From Delphinus delphis (lineage: Eukaryota; Chordata; Mammalia; Artiodactyla; Delphinidae), in assembly GCF_949987515.2 (NCBI RefSeq), contig NW_027192673.1, positions 1,979,001-2,043,000 on the forward strand: DNA of 64,000 nt. The letters run 5' to 3'. The notes below the pieces were generated by a model, which was given only the letters and a program-made list of their open reading frames with translations, was not told the DNA's origin and did no database searches. Position 1 is the stretch's first letter, and each line of letters begins with the position of its first letter. Both the position numbers and the translations under genes were made by a program. Shown piece by piece: positions 41,695 to 55,909 of this stretch.

Positions 41695-43274
41695 GATATC
41701 AGTAATACACGGAATGGAAACTTGGCTACACAGGAACTGAATTACAGAACAGAACAGGGTCTCAAATTTAGAAAACCAACTTATGCTTGCTTAAGGGGAA
41801 AGGTGAGTTGGGGTGCTGCATAAAACCAGAGATTGAAATGAGCACAGATAAAGTTCCTTAAGCCAAATATGGAATAGACAAGAGCTACTCCTTGCTCAAT
41901 GAAATGGACTCAACACCGCATATTAAACGCCTAAGAATGTACCTGACTAGTAAGTATCTTAAAACCTATGGATTGCTATGTCTCCGAAAGAGAATCAAGC
42001 GTGTGTACAGGGGCATAAACGCAACAGTGATAGGATTGGAGAGGTTCGGTGAGCATATGAAGACCCTTTGAAGTCATATTGCATGGTACCCATTCCACGG
42101 GTCTCAACTCTCCAGGTTTAAGGTATTCTTCCTTCAGCTAAAACATGCATGTGGAACCCAGAGTATGATCAACCATGTGAACGGGAGACGTGTTCAAATA
42201 TGTCTCAGTTTTCCTCCCCTGGTACTCGGGTGCAACATTCCAGACGCTTTACTAACACTCTCCCCACTTGGAGAGTCAGTCCCTTTAACCTCCTGTTTGG
42301 CCCAGTTTGCAATTTCTGCGGAAGATGAACAGGAATAGCGAGAACCAATGAGAGACTAGCTGGAGGTCTCTGAACGGGCAAATTTAACTCTCATTTCCCA
42401 CCAGGAAGAGGAATTAACCAAAGGCTCAGCATGCCGGGCCGGAACCAGATTAGGGCCTGAAGCCATCCTGCGGTGTTGCGGCCAGGTCACAAGAAAGCGA
42501 GTTGAAGAAAGGAGCTCAGGGGCACTGTAATTCACAAACCTGCAGAGTTATAAATGACAGCTATCGTCCAAAAATAGACTGAAGTAAGGCTGCCAAGAGG
42601 ACTTGAAAGCGGGGCAGAATTGCAGGAAACCGATTTCAGGAGGTAGACTGGAATTGCATTGAAAGCATAGGAAAAGAGGCAGAACGTCCACAATGATGCA
42701 CTTGGCCAAAAAGGGCGTATGCGTTTTTTCCTGAATATATTCAGGAAAAAACGCATACGCCCTTTTTGGCCAACCAAGCAAGCTTGCAAAGGAAATCTGC
42801 ACTACAATGAAGTGTCACTTCCCCCCGGTCAAAAGGGCCATCTGAAAAAAGTGTAAAATCCAGAAAGGCAGGACAGGCCATGGAGAACTGGGAGCCTTGT
42901 TATGCTGATGGGCGGGATGTAAATTGCAAACAGACACTGGGAAGAAGTGTATGGTGTTTCCTGAAACATCTAAAAAACAAAGCAACAGAGCCTAGGGCAC
43001 TTCCACTTATGGTCCTATAGCTTAGGGAAATTAAAATCAAAAAGACACAGCCACCCCAAAGTTTGGGACGCCTCCGTTTACAAGAACCTCGTTTACCGTA
43101 CAAGTTCAATATCACAGAAAGTGAAAAATGGATAAAGAACTTGTGGTACTTACGTACAATGCAGTATCACTCAGCAATGAAATCTATGTCATCAGGCCCG
43201 TAGCAGCATAATGAGTGGATTCAGGTACGATGATTCTAACTGAAATAAGTCACACAGAAAAAGAAACATCATAA
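41695..43274 (+). repeat. satellite monomer 25 (1580 bp)
   Basis: Palindrome 42702-42773 is perfect. It is a near-copy of monomer 21, sharing all its private markers. Confidence 0.95.
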
Positions 43275-44854
43275 GATATCACTAATACACGGAATGTAAC
43301 CTTGGCTACACAGGAACTGCATTCCAAAACAGAACAGGGTCTCAAATTTAGAAAACCAACTTATGCTTGCTTCAGGGTAAAGGTGAGTTGGGATGCTGCA
43401 TAAAACCAGAGATTGAAATGAGCACAGATAAAGTTCCTTAAGCCAAATATGGAATAGACAAGAGCTACTCCTTGCTCAATGAAATGGACTCAACACCCCA
43501 TATTAAACGCCTAAGAATGTACCTGAGTAGTCAGTATCTTAAAACCTATGGATTGCTATGTCTCCAAAAGTGAATCAAGCGTGTGTACAGGGGCATAAAC
43601 GCAGCAGTGATAGGATTGGAGAGGTTCGGTGAGCAAATGAAGACCCTTTGAAGTCATATTGCATGGTACCCATTCCACGGGTTTCAACTACCCAGGTTTT
43701 AGGTATTCTTCCTTCAGCTAAAACATGCATGTGGAACCCAGAGTATGATCAACAATGTGAACGGGAGACGTGTTCAAATATGTCTCAGTTTTCCTCACCT
43801 GGTACTCGGGTGCAACATTCCAGACGCTTTACTAACACTCTCCCCACTTGGAGAGTCAGCGCCTTTAACCTCCTGTTTGGCCCAGTTTGCAATTTCTGCG
43901 GAAGATGAACAGGAATAGGGAGAACCAATGAGAGACTAGCTGGAGGTCTCTGAACGGGCAAATTTAACTCTCATTTCCCACCAGGAAGAGGAATTAACCA
44001 AAGGCTCAGCATGCCGGGCCAGAACCAGATTAGGGCCTGAAGCCATCCTGCGGTGTTGCGGCCAGGTCACAAGAAAGCGAGTTGAAGAAAGGAGCTCAGG
44101 GACACTGTAATTCACAAACCTGCAGAGTTATAAATGACAGCTATCGTCCAAAAATAGACTGAAGTAAGGCTGCCAAGAGGACTTGAAAGCGGGGCAGAAT
44201 TGCAGGAAACCGATTTCAGGAGGTAGACTGAAATTGCATTGAAAGCATAGGAAAAGAGGCAGAACGTCCACAATGATGCACTTGGCCAAAAAGGGCGTAT
44301 GCGTTTTTTCCTGAATATATTCAGGAAAAAACGCATACGCCCTTTTTGGCCAACCAAGCAAGCTTGCAAAGGAAATCTGCACTACAATGAAGTCTCACTT
44401 CCCCCCGGTCAAAAGGGCCATCTGAAAAAAGTGTAAAATCCAGAAAGGCAGGACAGGCCATGGAGAACTGGGAGCCTTGTTATGCTGATGGGTGGGATGT
44501 AAATTACCAACAGACACTCAGGAGAAGTGTATGGTGTTTCCTGAAACATCTAAAAAACAAAGCAACAGAGCCTAGGGCACTGCCACTTATGGTCCTATAG
44601 CTTAGGGAAATTAAAATCAAAAAGACACAGCCACCCCAAAGTTTGGGACGCCTCTGTTTACAAGAACCTCGTTTACAGTACAAGTTCAACATCGCAGAAA
44701 GTGAAAAATGGATAAAGAAGTTGTGGTATTTACTTACAAAGCAATATCACTCAGCAATGAAATCTGTGTCATCAGGCCCTTAGCAGCACAATGAGTGGAT
44801 TCAGGTATGATGATTCTAACTGAAATAAGTCACACAGAAAAAGAAACATCATAA
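43275..44854 (+). repeat. satellite monomer 26 (1580 bp)
   Basis: Palindrome 44282-44353 is perfect. The first 860 bp copy monomer 22. It diverges after about 44.13 kb, where the second tetramer copy ends. Confidence 0.95.
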
Positions 44855-46433
44855 GATATCAGTAATACACGGAATGTAAACTTGGCTACACAGGAACTGA
44901 ATTACAGAACAGAACAGGGTCTCAAATTTAGAAAACCAACTTATGCTTGCTTAAGGGGAAAGGTGAGTTGGGGTGCTGCATAAAACCAGAGATTGAAATG
45001 AGCACAGATAAAGTTCCTTAAGCCAAATATGGAATAGACAAGAGCTACTCCTTGCTCAACGAAATGGACTCAAAACCGCATATTAAACGCCTAAGAATGT
45101 ACCTGACTAGTAAGTATCTTAAAACCTATGGATTGCTATGTATCCGAAAGAGAATCAAGCATGTGTACAGGGGCATAAACGCAGCAGTGATAGGATTGGA
45201 GAGGTTCGGTGAGCAAATGAAGACCCTTTGAAGTCATATTGCATGGTACCCATTACACGGGTCTTAACTCTCCAGGTTTAAGGTATTCTTCCTTCAGCTA
45301 AAACATGCATGTGGAACCCAAGTATGATCAACCATGTGAACGGGAGACGTGTTCCAATATGTCTCAGATTTCCTCCCCTGGTACTCGGGTGCAACATTCC
45401 AGACGCTTTACTAACACTCTCCCCACTTGGAGAGTCAGCGCCTTTAACCTCCTGTTTGGCCCAGTTTGCAATTTCTGCGGAAGATGAACAGGAATAGCGA
45501 GAACCAATGAGAGACTAGCTGGAGGTGTCTGGACGGGCAAATTTAACTCTCATTTCCCACCAGGAAGAGGAAATAACCAAAGGCTCAGCGTGCCGTGCCG
45601 GAACCAGATTAGGGCCTGAAGCCATCCTGCGGTGTTGCAGCCAGGTCACAAGAAAGCGAGTTGAAGAAAGGAGCTCAGGGGCACTGTAATTCACAAACCT
45701 GCAGAGTTATAAATGACAGCTATCGTCCAAAAATAGACTGAAGTAAGGCTGCCAAGAGGACTTGAAAGCGGGGCAGAATTGCAGGAAACCGATTTCAGGA
45801 GGTAGACTGGAATTGCATTGAAAGCATAGGAAAAGAGGCAGAACGTCCACAATGATGCACTTGGCCAAAAAGGGCGTATGCGTTTTTTCCTGAATATATT
45901 CAGGAAAAAACGCATACGCCCTTTTTGGCCAACCAAGCAAGCTTGCAAAGGAAATCTGCACTACAATGAAGTGTCACTTCCCCCCGGTCAAAAGGGCCAT
46001 CTGAAAAAAGTGTAAAATCCAGAAAGGCAGGACAGGCCATGGAGAACTGGGAGCCTTGTTATGCTGACGGGCGGGATGTAAATTGCCAACAACCACTCGG
46101 GAGAAGTGTATGGTGTTTCCTGAAACATCTAAAAAACAAAGCAACAGAGCCTAGGGCACTTCCACTTATGGTCCTATAGCTTAGGGAAATTAAAATCAAA
46201 AAGACACAGCCACCCCAAAGTTTGGAACGGCTCTGTTTACAAGAACCTCGTTTACAGTACAAGTTCAACATCGCAGAAAGTGAAAAATGGATAAAGAAGT
46301 TGTGGTATTCACTTACAAAGCAATATCACTCAGCAATGAAATCTATGTCATCAGGCCCTTAGCAGCACAATGAGTGGATTCAGGTATGATGATTCTAACT
46401 GAAATAAGTCACACAGAAAAAGAAACATCATAA
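44855..46433 (+). repeat. satellite monomer 27 (1579 bp)
   Basis: Palindrome 45861-45932 is perfect. It shares the AACCCAAGTATG deletion with monomers 3, 18, 28, 37 and 38. Confidence 0.95.
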
Positions 46434-48012
46434 GATATCAGTAATACACGGAATGTAAACTTGGCTACACAGGAACTGAATTACAGAACAGAACAGGGTC
46501 TCAAATTTAGAAAACCAACTTATGCTTGCTTAAGGGGAAAGGTGAGTTGGGGTGCTGCATAAAACCAGAGATTGAAATGAGCACAGATAAAGTTCCTTAA
46601 GCCAAATATGGAATAGACAAGAGCTACTCCTTGCTCAACGAAATGGACTCAACACCGCATATTAAACGCCTAACAATGTACCTGACTAGTAAGTATCTTA
46701 AAACCTATGGATTGCTATGTCTCCGAAAGAGAATCAAGCATGTGTACAGGGGCATAAACGCAGCAATGATAGGATTGGAGAGGTTCGGTGAGCAAATGAA
46801 GACCCTTTGAAGTCATATTGCATGGTACCCATTACACGGGTCTTAACTCTCCAGGTTTAAGGTATTCTTCCTTCAGCTAAAACATGCATGTGGAACCCAA
46901 GTATGATCAACCATGTGAACGGGAGACGTGTTCAAATATGTCTCAGTTTTCCTCCCCTGGTACTCGGGTGCAACATTCCAGACGCTTTACTAACACTCTC
47001 CCCACTTGGAGAGTCAGCGCCTTTAACCTCCTGTTTGGCCCAGTTTGCAATTTCTGCGGAAGATGAACAGGAATAGCGAGAACCAATGAGAGACTAGCTG
47101 GAGGTGTCTGGACGGGCAAATTTAACTCTCATTTCCCACCAGGAAGAGGAAATAACCAAAGGCTCAGCGTGCCGTGCCGGAACCAGATTAGGGCCTGAAG
47201 CCATCCTGCGGTGTTGCGGCCAGCTCACAAGAAAGCGAGTTGAAGAAAGGAGCTCAGGGGCACTGTAATTCACAAACCTGCAGAGTTATAAATGACAGCT
47301 ATCGTCCAAAAATAGACTGAAGTAAGGCTGCCAAGAGGACTTGAAAGCGGGGCAGAATTGCAGGAAACCGATTTCAGGAGGTAGACTGGAATTGCATTGA
47401 AAGCATAGGAAAAGAGGCAGAACGTCCACAATGATGCACTTGGCCAAAAAGGGCGTATGCGTTTTTTCCTGAATATATTCAGGAAAAAACGCATACGTCC
47501 TTTTTGGCCAACCAAGCAAGCTTGCAAAGGAAATCTGCACTACAATGAAGTCTCACTTCCCCCCGGTCAAAAGGGCCATCTGAAAAAAGGGTAAAATCCA
47601 GAAAGGCAGGACAGGCCATGGAGAACTGGGAGCCTTGTTATGCTGATGGGCGGGATGTAAATTGCCAACAACCACTCGGGAGAAGTGTATGGTGTTTCCT
47701 GAAACATCTAAAAAACAAAGCAACAGAACCTAGGGCACTTCCACTTATGGTCCTATAGCTTAGGGAAATTAAAATCAAAAAGACACAGCCACCCCAAAGT
47801 TTGGAACGGCTCTGTTTACAAGAACCTCGTTTACAGTACAAGTTCAACATCTCAGAAAGTGAAAAATGGATAAAGAAGTTGTGGTATTCACTTACAAAGC
47901 AATATCACTCAGCAATGAAATCTATGTCATCAGGCCCGTAGCAGCATAATGAGTGGATTCAGGTACGATGATTCTAACTGAAATAAGTCACACAGAAAAA
48001 GAAACATCATAA
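46434..48012 (+). repeat. satellite monomer 28 (1579 bp, chimeric)
   Basis: Palindrome 47440-47511 has one mismatch. The LINE-1 segment switches from type a (TTTACAGTACAAG) to type b (CCCGTAGCAGCATAATG) between about 47,880 and 47,935. Confidence 0.95.
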
Positions 48013-49590
48013 GATATCACTAATACACGGAATGTAAACTTGGCTACACAGGAACTGAATTACAGAACAGAACAGGGTCTCAAATTTAGAAAACCAACTT
48101 ATGCTTGCTTAAGGGTAAAGGTGAGTTGGGGTGCTGCATAAAACCAGAGATTGAAATGAGCACAGATAAAGTTCCTTAAGCCAAATATGGAATAGACAAG
48201 AGCTACTCCTTGCTCAATGAAATGGACTCAACACCCCATATTAAACGCCTAAGGATGTACCTGACTAGTAAGTATCTTAAAACCTATGGATTGCTATGTC
48301 TCCAAAAGAGAATCAAGCGTGTGTACAGGGGCATAAACGCAGCAGTGATAGGGTTGGAGAGGTTCGGTGAGCAAATGAAGACCCTTTGCAGTCATATTGC
48401 ATGGTACCTATTCCACGGGTTTCAACTACCCAGGTTTTAGGTATTCTTCCTTCAGCTAAAACATGCATGTGGAACCCAGAGTATGATCAACCATGTGAAC
48501 GGGAGACGTGTTCAAATATGTCTCAGTTTTCCTCACCTGGTACTCGGGTGCAACATTCCAGACGCTTTACTAACACTCTCCCGACTTGGAGAGTCAGTCC
48601 CTTTAACCTCCTGTTTGGCCCAGTTTGCAATTTCTGCGGAAGATGAACAGGAATAGCGAGAACCAATGAGAGACTAGCTGGAGGTCTCTGAACGGGCAAA
48701 TTTAACTCTCATTTCCCACCAGGAAGAGGAATTAACCAAAGGCTCAGCATGCCGGGCCGGAACCAGATTAGGGCCTGAAGCCATCCTGCGGTGTTGCGGC
48801 CAGGTCACAAGAAAGCGAGTTGAAGAAAGGAGCTCAGGGGCACTGTAATTCACAAACCTGCAGAGTTATAAATGACAGCTATCGTCCAAAAGTAGACTGA
48901 AGTAAGGCTGCCAAGAGAAATTGAAAGCGGGGCAGAATTGCAGGAAACCGATTTCAGGAGGTAGACTGGAATTGCATTGAAAGCATAGGAAAAGAGGCAG
49001 AACGTCCACAATGATGCACTTGGCCAAAAAGGGCGTATGCATTTTTTCCTGAATATATTCAGGAAAAAACGCATACGCCCTTTTTGGCCAACCAAGCAAG
49101 CTTGCAAAGGAAATCTGCACTACAATGAAGTCTCACTTCCCCCCGGTCAAAAGGGCCATCTGAAAAAAGTGTAAAATCCAGAAAGGCAACAGGCCATTGA
49201 GAACTGGGAGCCTTGTTATGCTGATGGGCGGGATGTAAATTGCCAACAGACACTCAGGAGAAGTGTATGGTGTTTCCTGAAACATCTAAAAAACAAAGCA
49301 ACAGAGCCTAGGGCACTTCCACTTATGGTCCTATAGCTTAGGGAAATTAAAATCAAAAAGACACAGCCACCCCAAAGTTTGGGACGCCTCCGTTTACAAG
49401 AACCTCGTTTACCGTACAAGTTCAATATCACAGAAAGTGAAAAATGGATAAAGAACTTGTGGTACTTACGTACAATGCAGTATCACTCAGCAATGAAATC
49501 TATGTCATCAGGCCCGTAGCAGCATAATGAGTGGATTCAGGTACGATGATTCTAACTGAAATAAGTCACACAGAAAAAGAAACATCATAA
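48013..49590 (+). repeat. satellite monomer 29 (1578 bp)
   Basis: Palindrome 49020-49091 has one mismatch. GGACTTG reads GAAATTG at about 48,917, and GGCAGGACAGG is shortened to GGCAACAGG at about 49,185. The LINE-1 segment is type b. Confidence 0.95.
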
Positions 49591-51170
49591 GATATCACTA
49601 ATACACGGAATGTAACCTTGGCTACACAGGAACTGCATTCCAAAACAGAACAGGGTCTCAAATTTAGAAAACCAACTTATGCTTGCTTCAGGGTAAAGGT
49701 GAGTTGGGATGCTGCATAAAACCAGAGATTGAAATTAGCACAGATAAAGTTCCTTAAGCCAAATATGGAATAGACAAGAGCTACTCCTTGCTCAATGAAA
49801 TGGACTCAACACCCCATATTAAACGCCTAAGAATGTACCTGACTAGTAAGTATCTTAAAACCTATGGATTGCTATGTCTCCAAAAGTGAATCAAGCGTGT
49901 GTACAGGGGCATAAACGCAGCAGTGATAGGGTTGGAGAGGTTCGGTGAGCAAATGAAGACCCTTTGAAGTCATATTGCATGGTACCCATTACACGGGTCT
50001 TAACTCTCCAGGTTTTAGGTATTCTTCCTTCAGCTAAAACATGCATGTGGAACCCAGAGTATGATCAACCATGTGAACGGGAGACGTGTTCAAATATGTC
50101 TCAGTTTTCCTCACCTGGTACTCGGGTGCAACATTCCAGACGCTTTACTAACACTCTCCCGACTTGGAGAGTCAGGCCCTTTAACCTCCTGTTTGGCCCA
50201 GTTTGCAGTTTCTGCGGAAGATGAACAGGAATAGGGAGAACCAATGAGAGACTAGCTGGAGGTCTCTGAACGGGCAAATTTAACTCTCATTTCCCACCAG
50301 GAAGAGGAATTAACCAAAGGCTCAGCATGCCGGGCCGGAACCAGATTAGGGCCTGAAGCCATCCTGCGGTGTTGCGGCCAGGTCACAAGAAAGCGAGTTG
50401 AAGAAAGGAGCTCAGGGACACTGTAATTCACAAACCTGCAGAGTTATAAATGACAGCTATCGTCCAAAAATAGACTGAAGTAAGGCTGCCAAGAGGACTT
50501 GAAAGCGGGGCAGAATTGCAGGAAACCGATTTCAGGAGGTAGACTGGAATTGCATTGAAAGCATAGGAAAAGAGGCAGAACGTCCACAATGATGCACTTG
50601 GCCAAAAAGGGCGTATGCGTTTTTTCCTGAATATATTCAGGAAAAAACGCATACGCCCTTTTTGGCCAACCAAGCAAGCTTGCAAAGGAAATCTGCACTA
50701 CAATGAAGTCTCACTTCCCCCCGGTCAAAAGGGCCATCTGAAAAAAGTGTAAAATCCAGAAAGGCAGGACAGGCCATGGAGAACTGGGAGCCTTGTTATG
50801 CTGATGGGCGGGATGTAAATTGCCAACAACCACTCGGGAGAAGTGTATGGTGTTTCCTGAAACATCTAAAAAACAAAGCAACAGAGCCTAGGGCACTTCC
50901 ACTTATGGTCCTATAGCTTAGGGAAATTAAAATCAAAAAGACACAGCCACCCCAAAGTTTGGAACGGCTCTGTTTACAAGAACCTCGTTTACAGTACAAG
51001 TTCAACATCGCAGAAAGTGAAAAATGGATAAAGAAGTTGTGGTATTCACTTACAAAGCAATATCACTCAGCAATGAAATCTGTGTCATCAGGCCCTTAGC
51101 AGCACAATGAGTGGATTCAGGTATGATGATTCTAACTGAAATAAGTCACACAGAAAAAGAAACATCATAA
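49591..51170 (+). repeat. satellite monomer 30 (1580 bp)
   Basis: Palindrome 50598-50669 is perfect. The first half resembles monomers 22 and 26 (GTAACCTTGGC, AACTGCATTCC, GTGAATCAAGCG). Confidence 0.95.
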
Positions 51171-52750
51171 GATATCAGTAATACACGGAATGTAAACTTG
51201 GCTACACAGGAACTGAATTACAGAACAGAACAGGGTCTCAAATTTAGAAAACCAACTTATGCTTGCTTAAGGGGAAAGGTGAGTTGGGGTGCTGCATAAA
51301 ACCAGAGATTGAAATGAGCACAGATAAAGTTCCTTAAGCCAAATATGGAATAGACAAGAGCTACTCCTTGCTCAACGAAATGGACTCAACACCGCATATT
51401 AAACGCCTAAGAATGTACCTGACTAGTAAGTATCTTAAAACCTATAGATTGCTATGTCTCCGAAAGAGAATCAAGCATGTGTACAGGGGCATAAACGCAG
51501 CAGTGATAGGATTGGAGAGGTTCGGTGAGCAAATGAAGACCCTTTGAAGTCATATTGCATGGTACCCATTCCACGGGTTTCAACTACCCAGGTTTTAGGT
51601 ATTCTTCCTTCAGCTAAAACATGCATGTGGAACCCAGAGTATGATCAACCATGTGATCAGGAGACGTGTTCAAATATGTCTCAGTTTTCCTCCCCTGGTA
51701 CTCGGGTGCAACATTCCAGACGCTTTACTAACACTCTCCCCACTTGGAGAGTCAGCGCCTTTAACCTCCTGTTTGGCCCAGTTTGCAATTTCTGCGGAAG
51801 ATGAACAGGAATAGCGAGAACCAATGAGAGGCTAGCTGGAGGTGTCTGGACGGGCAAATTTAACTCTCATTTCCCACCAGGAAGAGGAAATAACCAAAGG
51901 CTCAGCGTGCCGTGCCGGAACCAGATTAGGGCCTGAAGCCATCCTGCGGTGTTGCGGCCAGGTCACAAGAAAGCGAGTTGAAGAAAGGAGCTCAGGGGCA
52001 CTGTAATTCACAAACCTGCAGAGTTATAAATGACAGCTATCGTCCAAAAATAGACTGAAGTAAGGCTGCCAAGAGGACTTGAAAGCGGGGCAGAATTGCA
52101 GGAAACCGATTTCAGGAGGTAGACTGGAATTGCATTGAAAGCATAGGAAAAGAGGCAGAACGTCCACAATGATGCACTTGGCCAAAAAGGGCGTATGCGT
52201 TTTTTCCTGAATATATTCAGGAAAAAACGCATACGCCCTTTTTGGCCAACCAAGCAAGCTTGCAAAGGAAATCTGCACTACAATGAAGTCTCACTTCCCC
52301 CCGGTCAAAAGGGCCATCTGAAAAAAGTGTAAAATCCAGAAAGGCAGGACAGGCCATGGAGAACTGGGAGCCTTGTTATGCTGATGGGCGGGATGTAAAT
52401 TGCCAACAACCACTCGGGAGAAGTGTATGGTGTTTCCTGAAACATCTAAAAAACAAAGCAACAGAGCCTAGGTCACTTCCACTTATGGTCCTATAGCTTA
52501 GGGAAATTAAAATCAAAAAGACACAGCCACCCTAAAGTTTGGAACGGCTCTGTTTACAAGAACCTCGTTTACAGTACAAGTTCAACATCGCAGAAAGTGA
52601 AAAATGGATAAAGAAGTTGTGGTATTTACTTACAAAGCAATATCACTCAGCAATGAAATCTGTGTCATCAGGCCCTTAGCAGCACAATGAGTGGATTCAG
52701 GTATGATGATTCTAACTGAAATAAGTCACACAGAAAAAGAAACATCATAA
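51171..52750 (+). repeat. satellite monomer 31 (1580 bp)
   Basis: Palindrome 52178-52249 is perfect. The tail, with CCTAGGTCACTTCC and CACCCTAAAG, starts the dimer duplication. Confidence 0.95.
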
Positions 52751-54329
52751 GATATCAGTAATACATGGAATGTAAACTTGGCTACACAGGAACTGAATTA
52801 CAGAACAGAACAGGGTCTCAAATTTAGAAAACCAACTTATTCTTGCTTAAGGGGAAAGGTGAGTTGGGGTGCTGCATAAAACCAGAGATTGAAATGAGCA
52901 CAGATAAAGTTTCTTAAGCCAAATATGGAATAGACAAGAGCTACTCCTTGCTCAACGAAATGGACTCAACACCCCATATTAAACGCCTAAGAATGTACCT
53001 GACTAGTAAGTATCTTAAAACCTATGGATTGCTATGTCTCCGAAAGAGAATCAAGCATGTGTACAGGGGCATAAACGCAGCAGTGATAGGATTGGAGAGG
53101 TTCGGTGAGCAAATGAAGACCCTTTGAAGTCATATTGCATGGTACCCATTCCACGGGTTTCAACTACCCAGGTTTAAGGTATTCTTCCTTCAGCTAAAAC
53201 ATGCATGTGGAACCTACAGTATGATCAACCATGTGATCAGGAGACCTGTTCAAATATGTCTCAGTTTTCCTCCCCTGGTACTCGGGTGCAACATTCCAGA
53301 CGCTTTACTAACACTCTCCCCACTTGGAGCGTCAGTCCCTTTAACCTCCTGTTTGGCCCAGTTTGCAATTTCTGCGGAAGATGAACAGGAATAGCGAGAA
53401 CCAATGAGAGGCTAGCTGGAGGTGTCTGGACGGGCAAATTTAACTCTCATTTCCCACCAGGAAGAGGAATTAACCAAACGCTCAGCATGCTGGGCCGGAA
53501 CCAGATTAGGGCCTGAAGCCATCCTGCGGTGTTGCGGCCAGGTCACAAGAAAGCGAGTTGAAGAAAGGAGCTCAGGGGCACTGTAATTCACAAACCTGCA
53601 GAGTTATAAATGACAGCTATCGTCCAAAAATAGACTGAAGTAAGGCTGCCAAGAGGTTTGAAAGCGGGGCAGAATTGCAGGAAACCGATTTCAGGAGGTA
53701 GACTGGAATTGCATTGAAAGCATAGGAAAAGAGGCAGAACGTCCACAATGATGCACTTGGCCAAAAAGGGCGTATGCGTTTTTTCCTGAATATATTCAGG
53801 AAAAAACGCATACGCCCTTTTTGGCCAACCAAGCAAGCTTGCAAAGGAAATCTGCACTACAATGAAGTCTCACTTCCCCCCAGTCAAAAGGGCCATCTGA
53901 AAAAAGTGTAAAATCCAGAAAGGCAGGACAGGCCATGGAGAACTGGGAGCCTTGTTATGCTGATGGGCGGGATGTAAATTGCCAACAACCACTCGGGAGA
54001 AGTGTATGGTGTTTCCTGAAACATCTAAAAAACAAAGCAACAGAACCTAGGGCACTTCCACTTATGGTCCTATAGCTTAGGGAAATTAAAATCAAAAAGA
54101 CACAGCCACCCCAAAGTTTGGAACGGCTCTGTTTACAAGAACCTCGTTTACAGTACAAGTTCAACATCGCAGAAAGTGAAAAATGGATAAAGAAGTTGTG
54201 GTATTTACTTACAAAGCAATATCACTCAGCAATGAAATCTGTGTCATCAGGCCCTTAGCAGCACAATGAGTGGATTCAGGTATGATGATTCTAACTGAAG
54301 TAAGTCACACAGAAAAAGAAACATCATAA
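52751..54329 (+). repeat. satellite monomer 32 (1579 bp)
   Basis: Palindrome 53757-53828 is perfect. AAGAGGTTTG replaces AAGAGGACTTG, a net 1-bp loss shared with monomer 34. Confidence 0.95.
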
Positions 54330-55909
54330 GATATCAGTAATACACGGAATGTAAACTTGGCTACACAGGAACTGCATTCCAAAACAGAACAGGGTCTCAA
54401 ATTTAGAAAACCAACTTATGCTTGCTTAAGGGGAAAGGTGAGTTGGGGTGCTGCATAAAACCAGAGATTGAAATAAGCACAGATAAAGTTCCTTAAGCCA
54501 AATATAGAATAGACAAGAGCTACTCCTTGCTCAACGAAATGGACTCAACACCCCATATTAAACGCCTAAGAATGTACCTGACTAGTAAGTATCTTAAAAC
54601 CTATGGATTGCTATGTCTCCAAAAGAGAATCAAGCGTGTGTACAGGGGCATAAACGCAGCAGTGATAGGATTGGAGAGGTTCGGTGAGCAAATGAAGACC
54701 CTTTGAAGTCATATTGCATGGTACCCATTCCACGGGTCTCAACTCTCCAGGTTTAAGGTATTCTTCCTTCAGCTAAAACATGCATGTGGAACCCAGAGTA
54801 TGATCAACCATGTGAACGGAAGACGTGTTCAAATATATCTCAGTTTTCCTCCCCTGGTACTCGGGTGCAACATTCCACACGCTTTACTAACACTCTCCCG
54901 ACTTGGAGAGTCAGTCCCTTTAACCTCCTGTTTGGCCCAGTTTGCAATTTCTGCGGAAGATGAACAGGAATAGTGAGAACCAATGAGAGACTAGCTGGAG
55001 GTGTCTGAACGGGCAAATTTAACTCTCATTTCCCACCAGGAAGAGGAATTAACCAAAGGCTCAGCATGCCGTGCCGGAACCAGATTAGGGCCTGAAGCCA
55101 TCCTGCGGTGTTGCGGCCAGGTCACAAGAAAGCGAGTTGAAGAAAGGAGCTCAGGGGCACTGTAATTCACAAACCTGCAGAGTTATAAATGACAGCTATC
55201 GTCCAAAAATAGACTGAAGTAAGGCTGCCAAGAGGACTTGAAAGCGGGGCAGAATTGCAGGAAACCGATTTCAGGAGGTAGACTGGAATTGCATTGAAAG
55301 CATAGGAAAAGAGGCAGAACGTCCACAATGATGCACTTGGCCAAAAAGGGCGTATGCGTTTTTCCCTGAATATATTCAGGAAAAAACGCATACGCCCTTT
55401 TTGGCCAACCAAGCAAGCTTGCAAAGGAAATCTGCACTACAATGAAGTCTCACTTCCCCCCGGTCAAAAGGGCCATCTGAAAAAAGTGTAAAATCCAGAA
55501 AGGCAGGACAGGCCATGGAGAACTGGGAGCCTTGTTATGCTGATGGGCGGGATGTAAATTGCCAACAACCACTCGGGAGAAGTGTATGGTGTTTCCTGAA
55601 ACATCTAAAAAACAAAGCAACAGAGCCTAGGTCACTTCCACTTATGGTCCTATAGCTTAGGGAAATTAAAATCAAAAAGACACAGCCACCCTAAAGTTTG
55701 GAACGGCTCTGTTTACAAGAACCTCGTTTACAGTACAAGTTCAACATCGCAGAAAGTGAAAAATGGATAAAGAAGTTGTGGTATTTACTTACAAAGCAAT
55801 ATCACTCAGCAATGAAATCTGTGTCATCAGGCCCTTAGCAGCACAATGAGTGGATTCAGGTATGATGATTCTAACTGAAATAAGTCACACAGAAAAAGAA
55901 ACATCATAA
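54330..55909 (+). repeat. satellite monomer 33 (1580 bp)
   Basis: Palindrome 55337-55408 has one mismatch (TTTTTCCCTG). It is shared with monomer 35, as are ATATAGAATAG and AACGGAAGACG. Confidence 0.95.

Larger units (their letters stand above)
31500..44135 (+). repeat. higher-order repeat B: tetramer in two copies (6318 bp period)
   Basis: The two copies run about 31,500-37,817 and 37,818-44,135. Rare one-base deletions and substitutions recur exactly 6318 bp apart through four units. Only a handful of differences are visible. Limits are inferred from where shared private variants begin and end. Confidence 0.88.
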
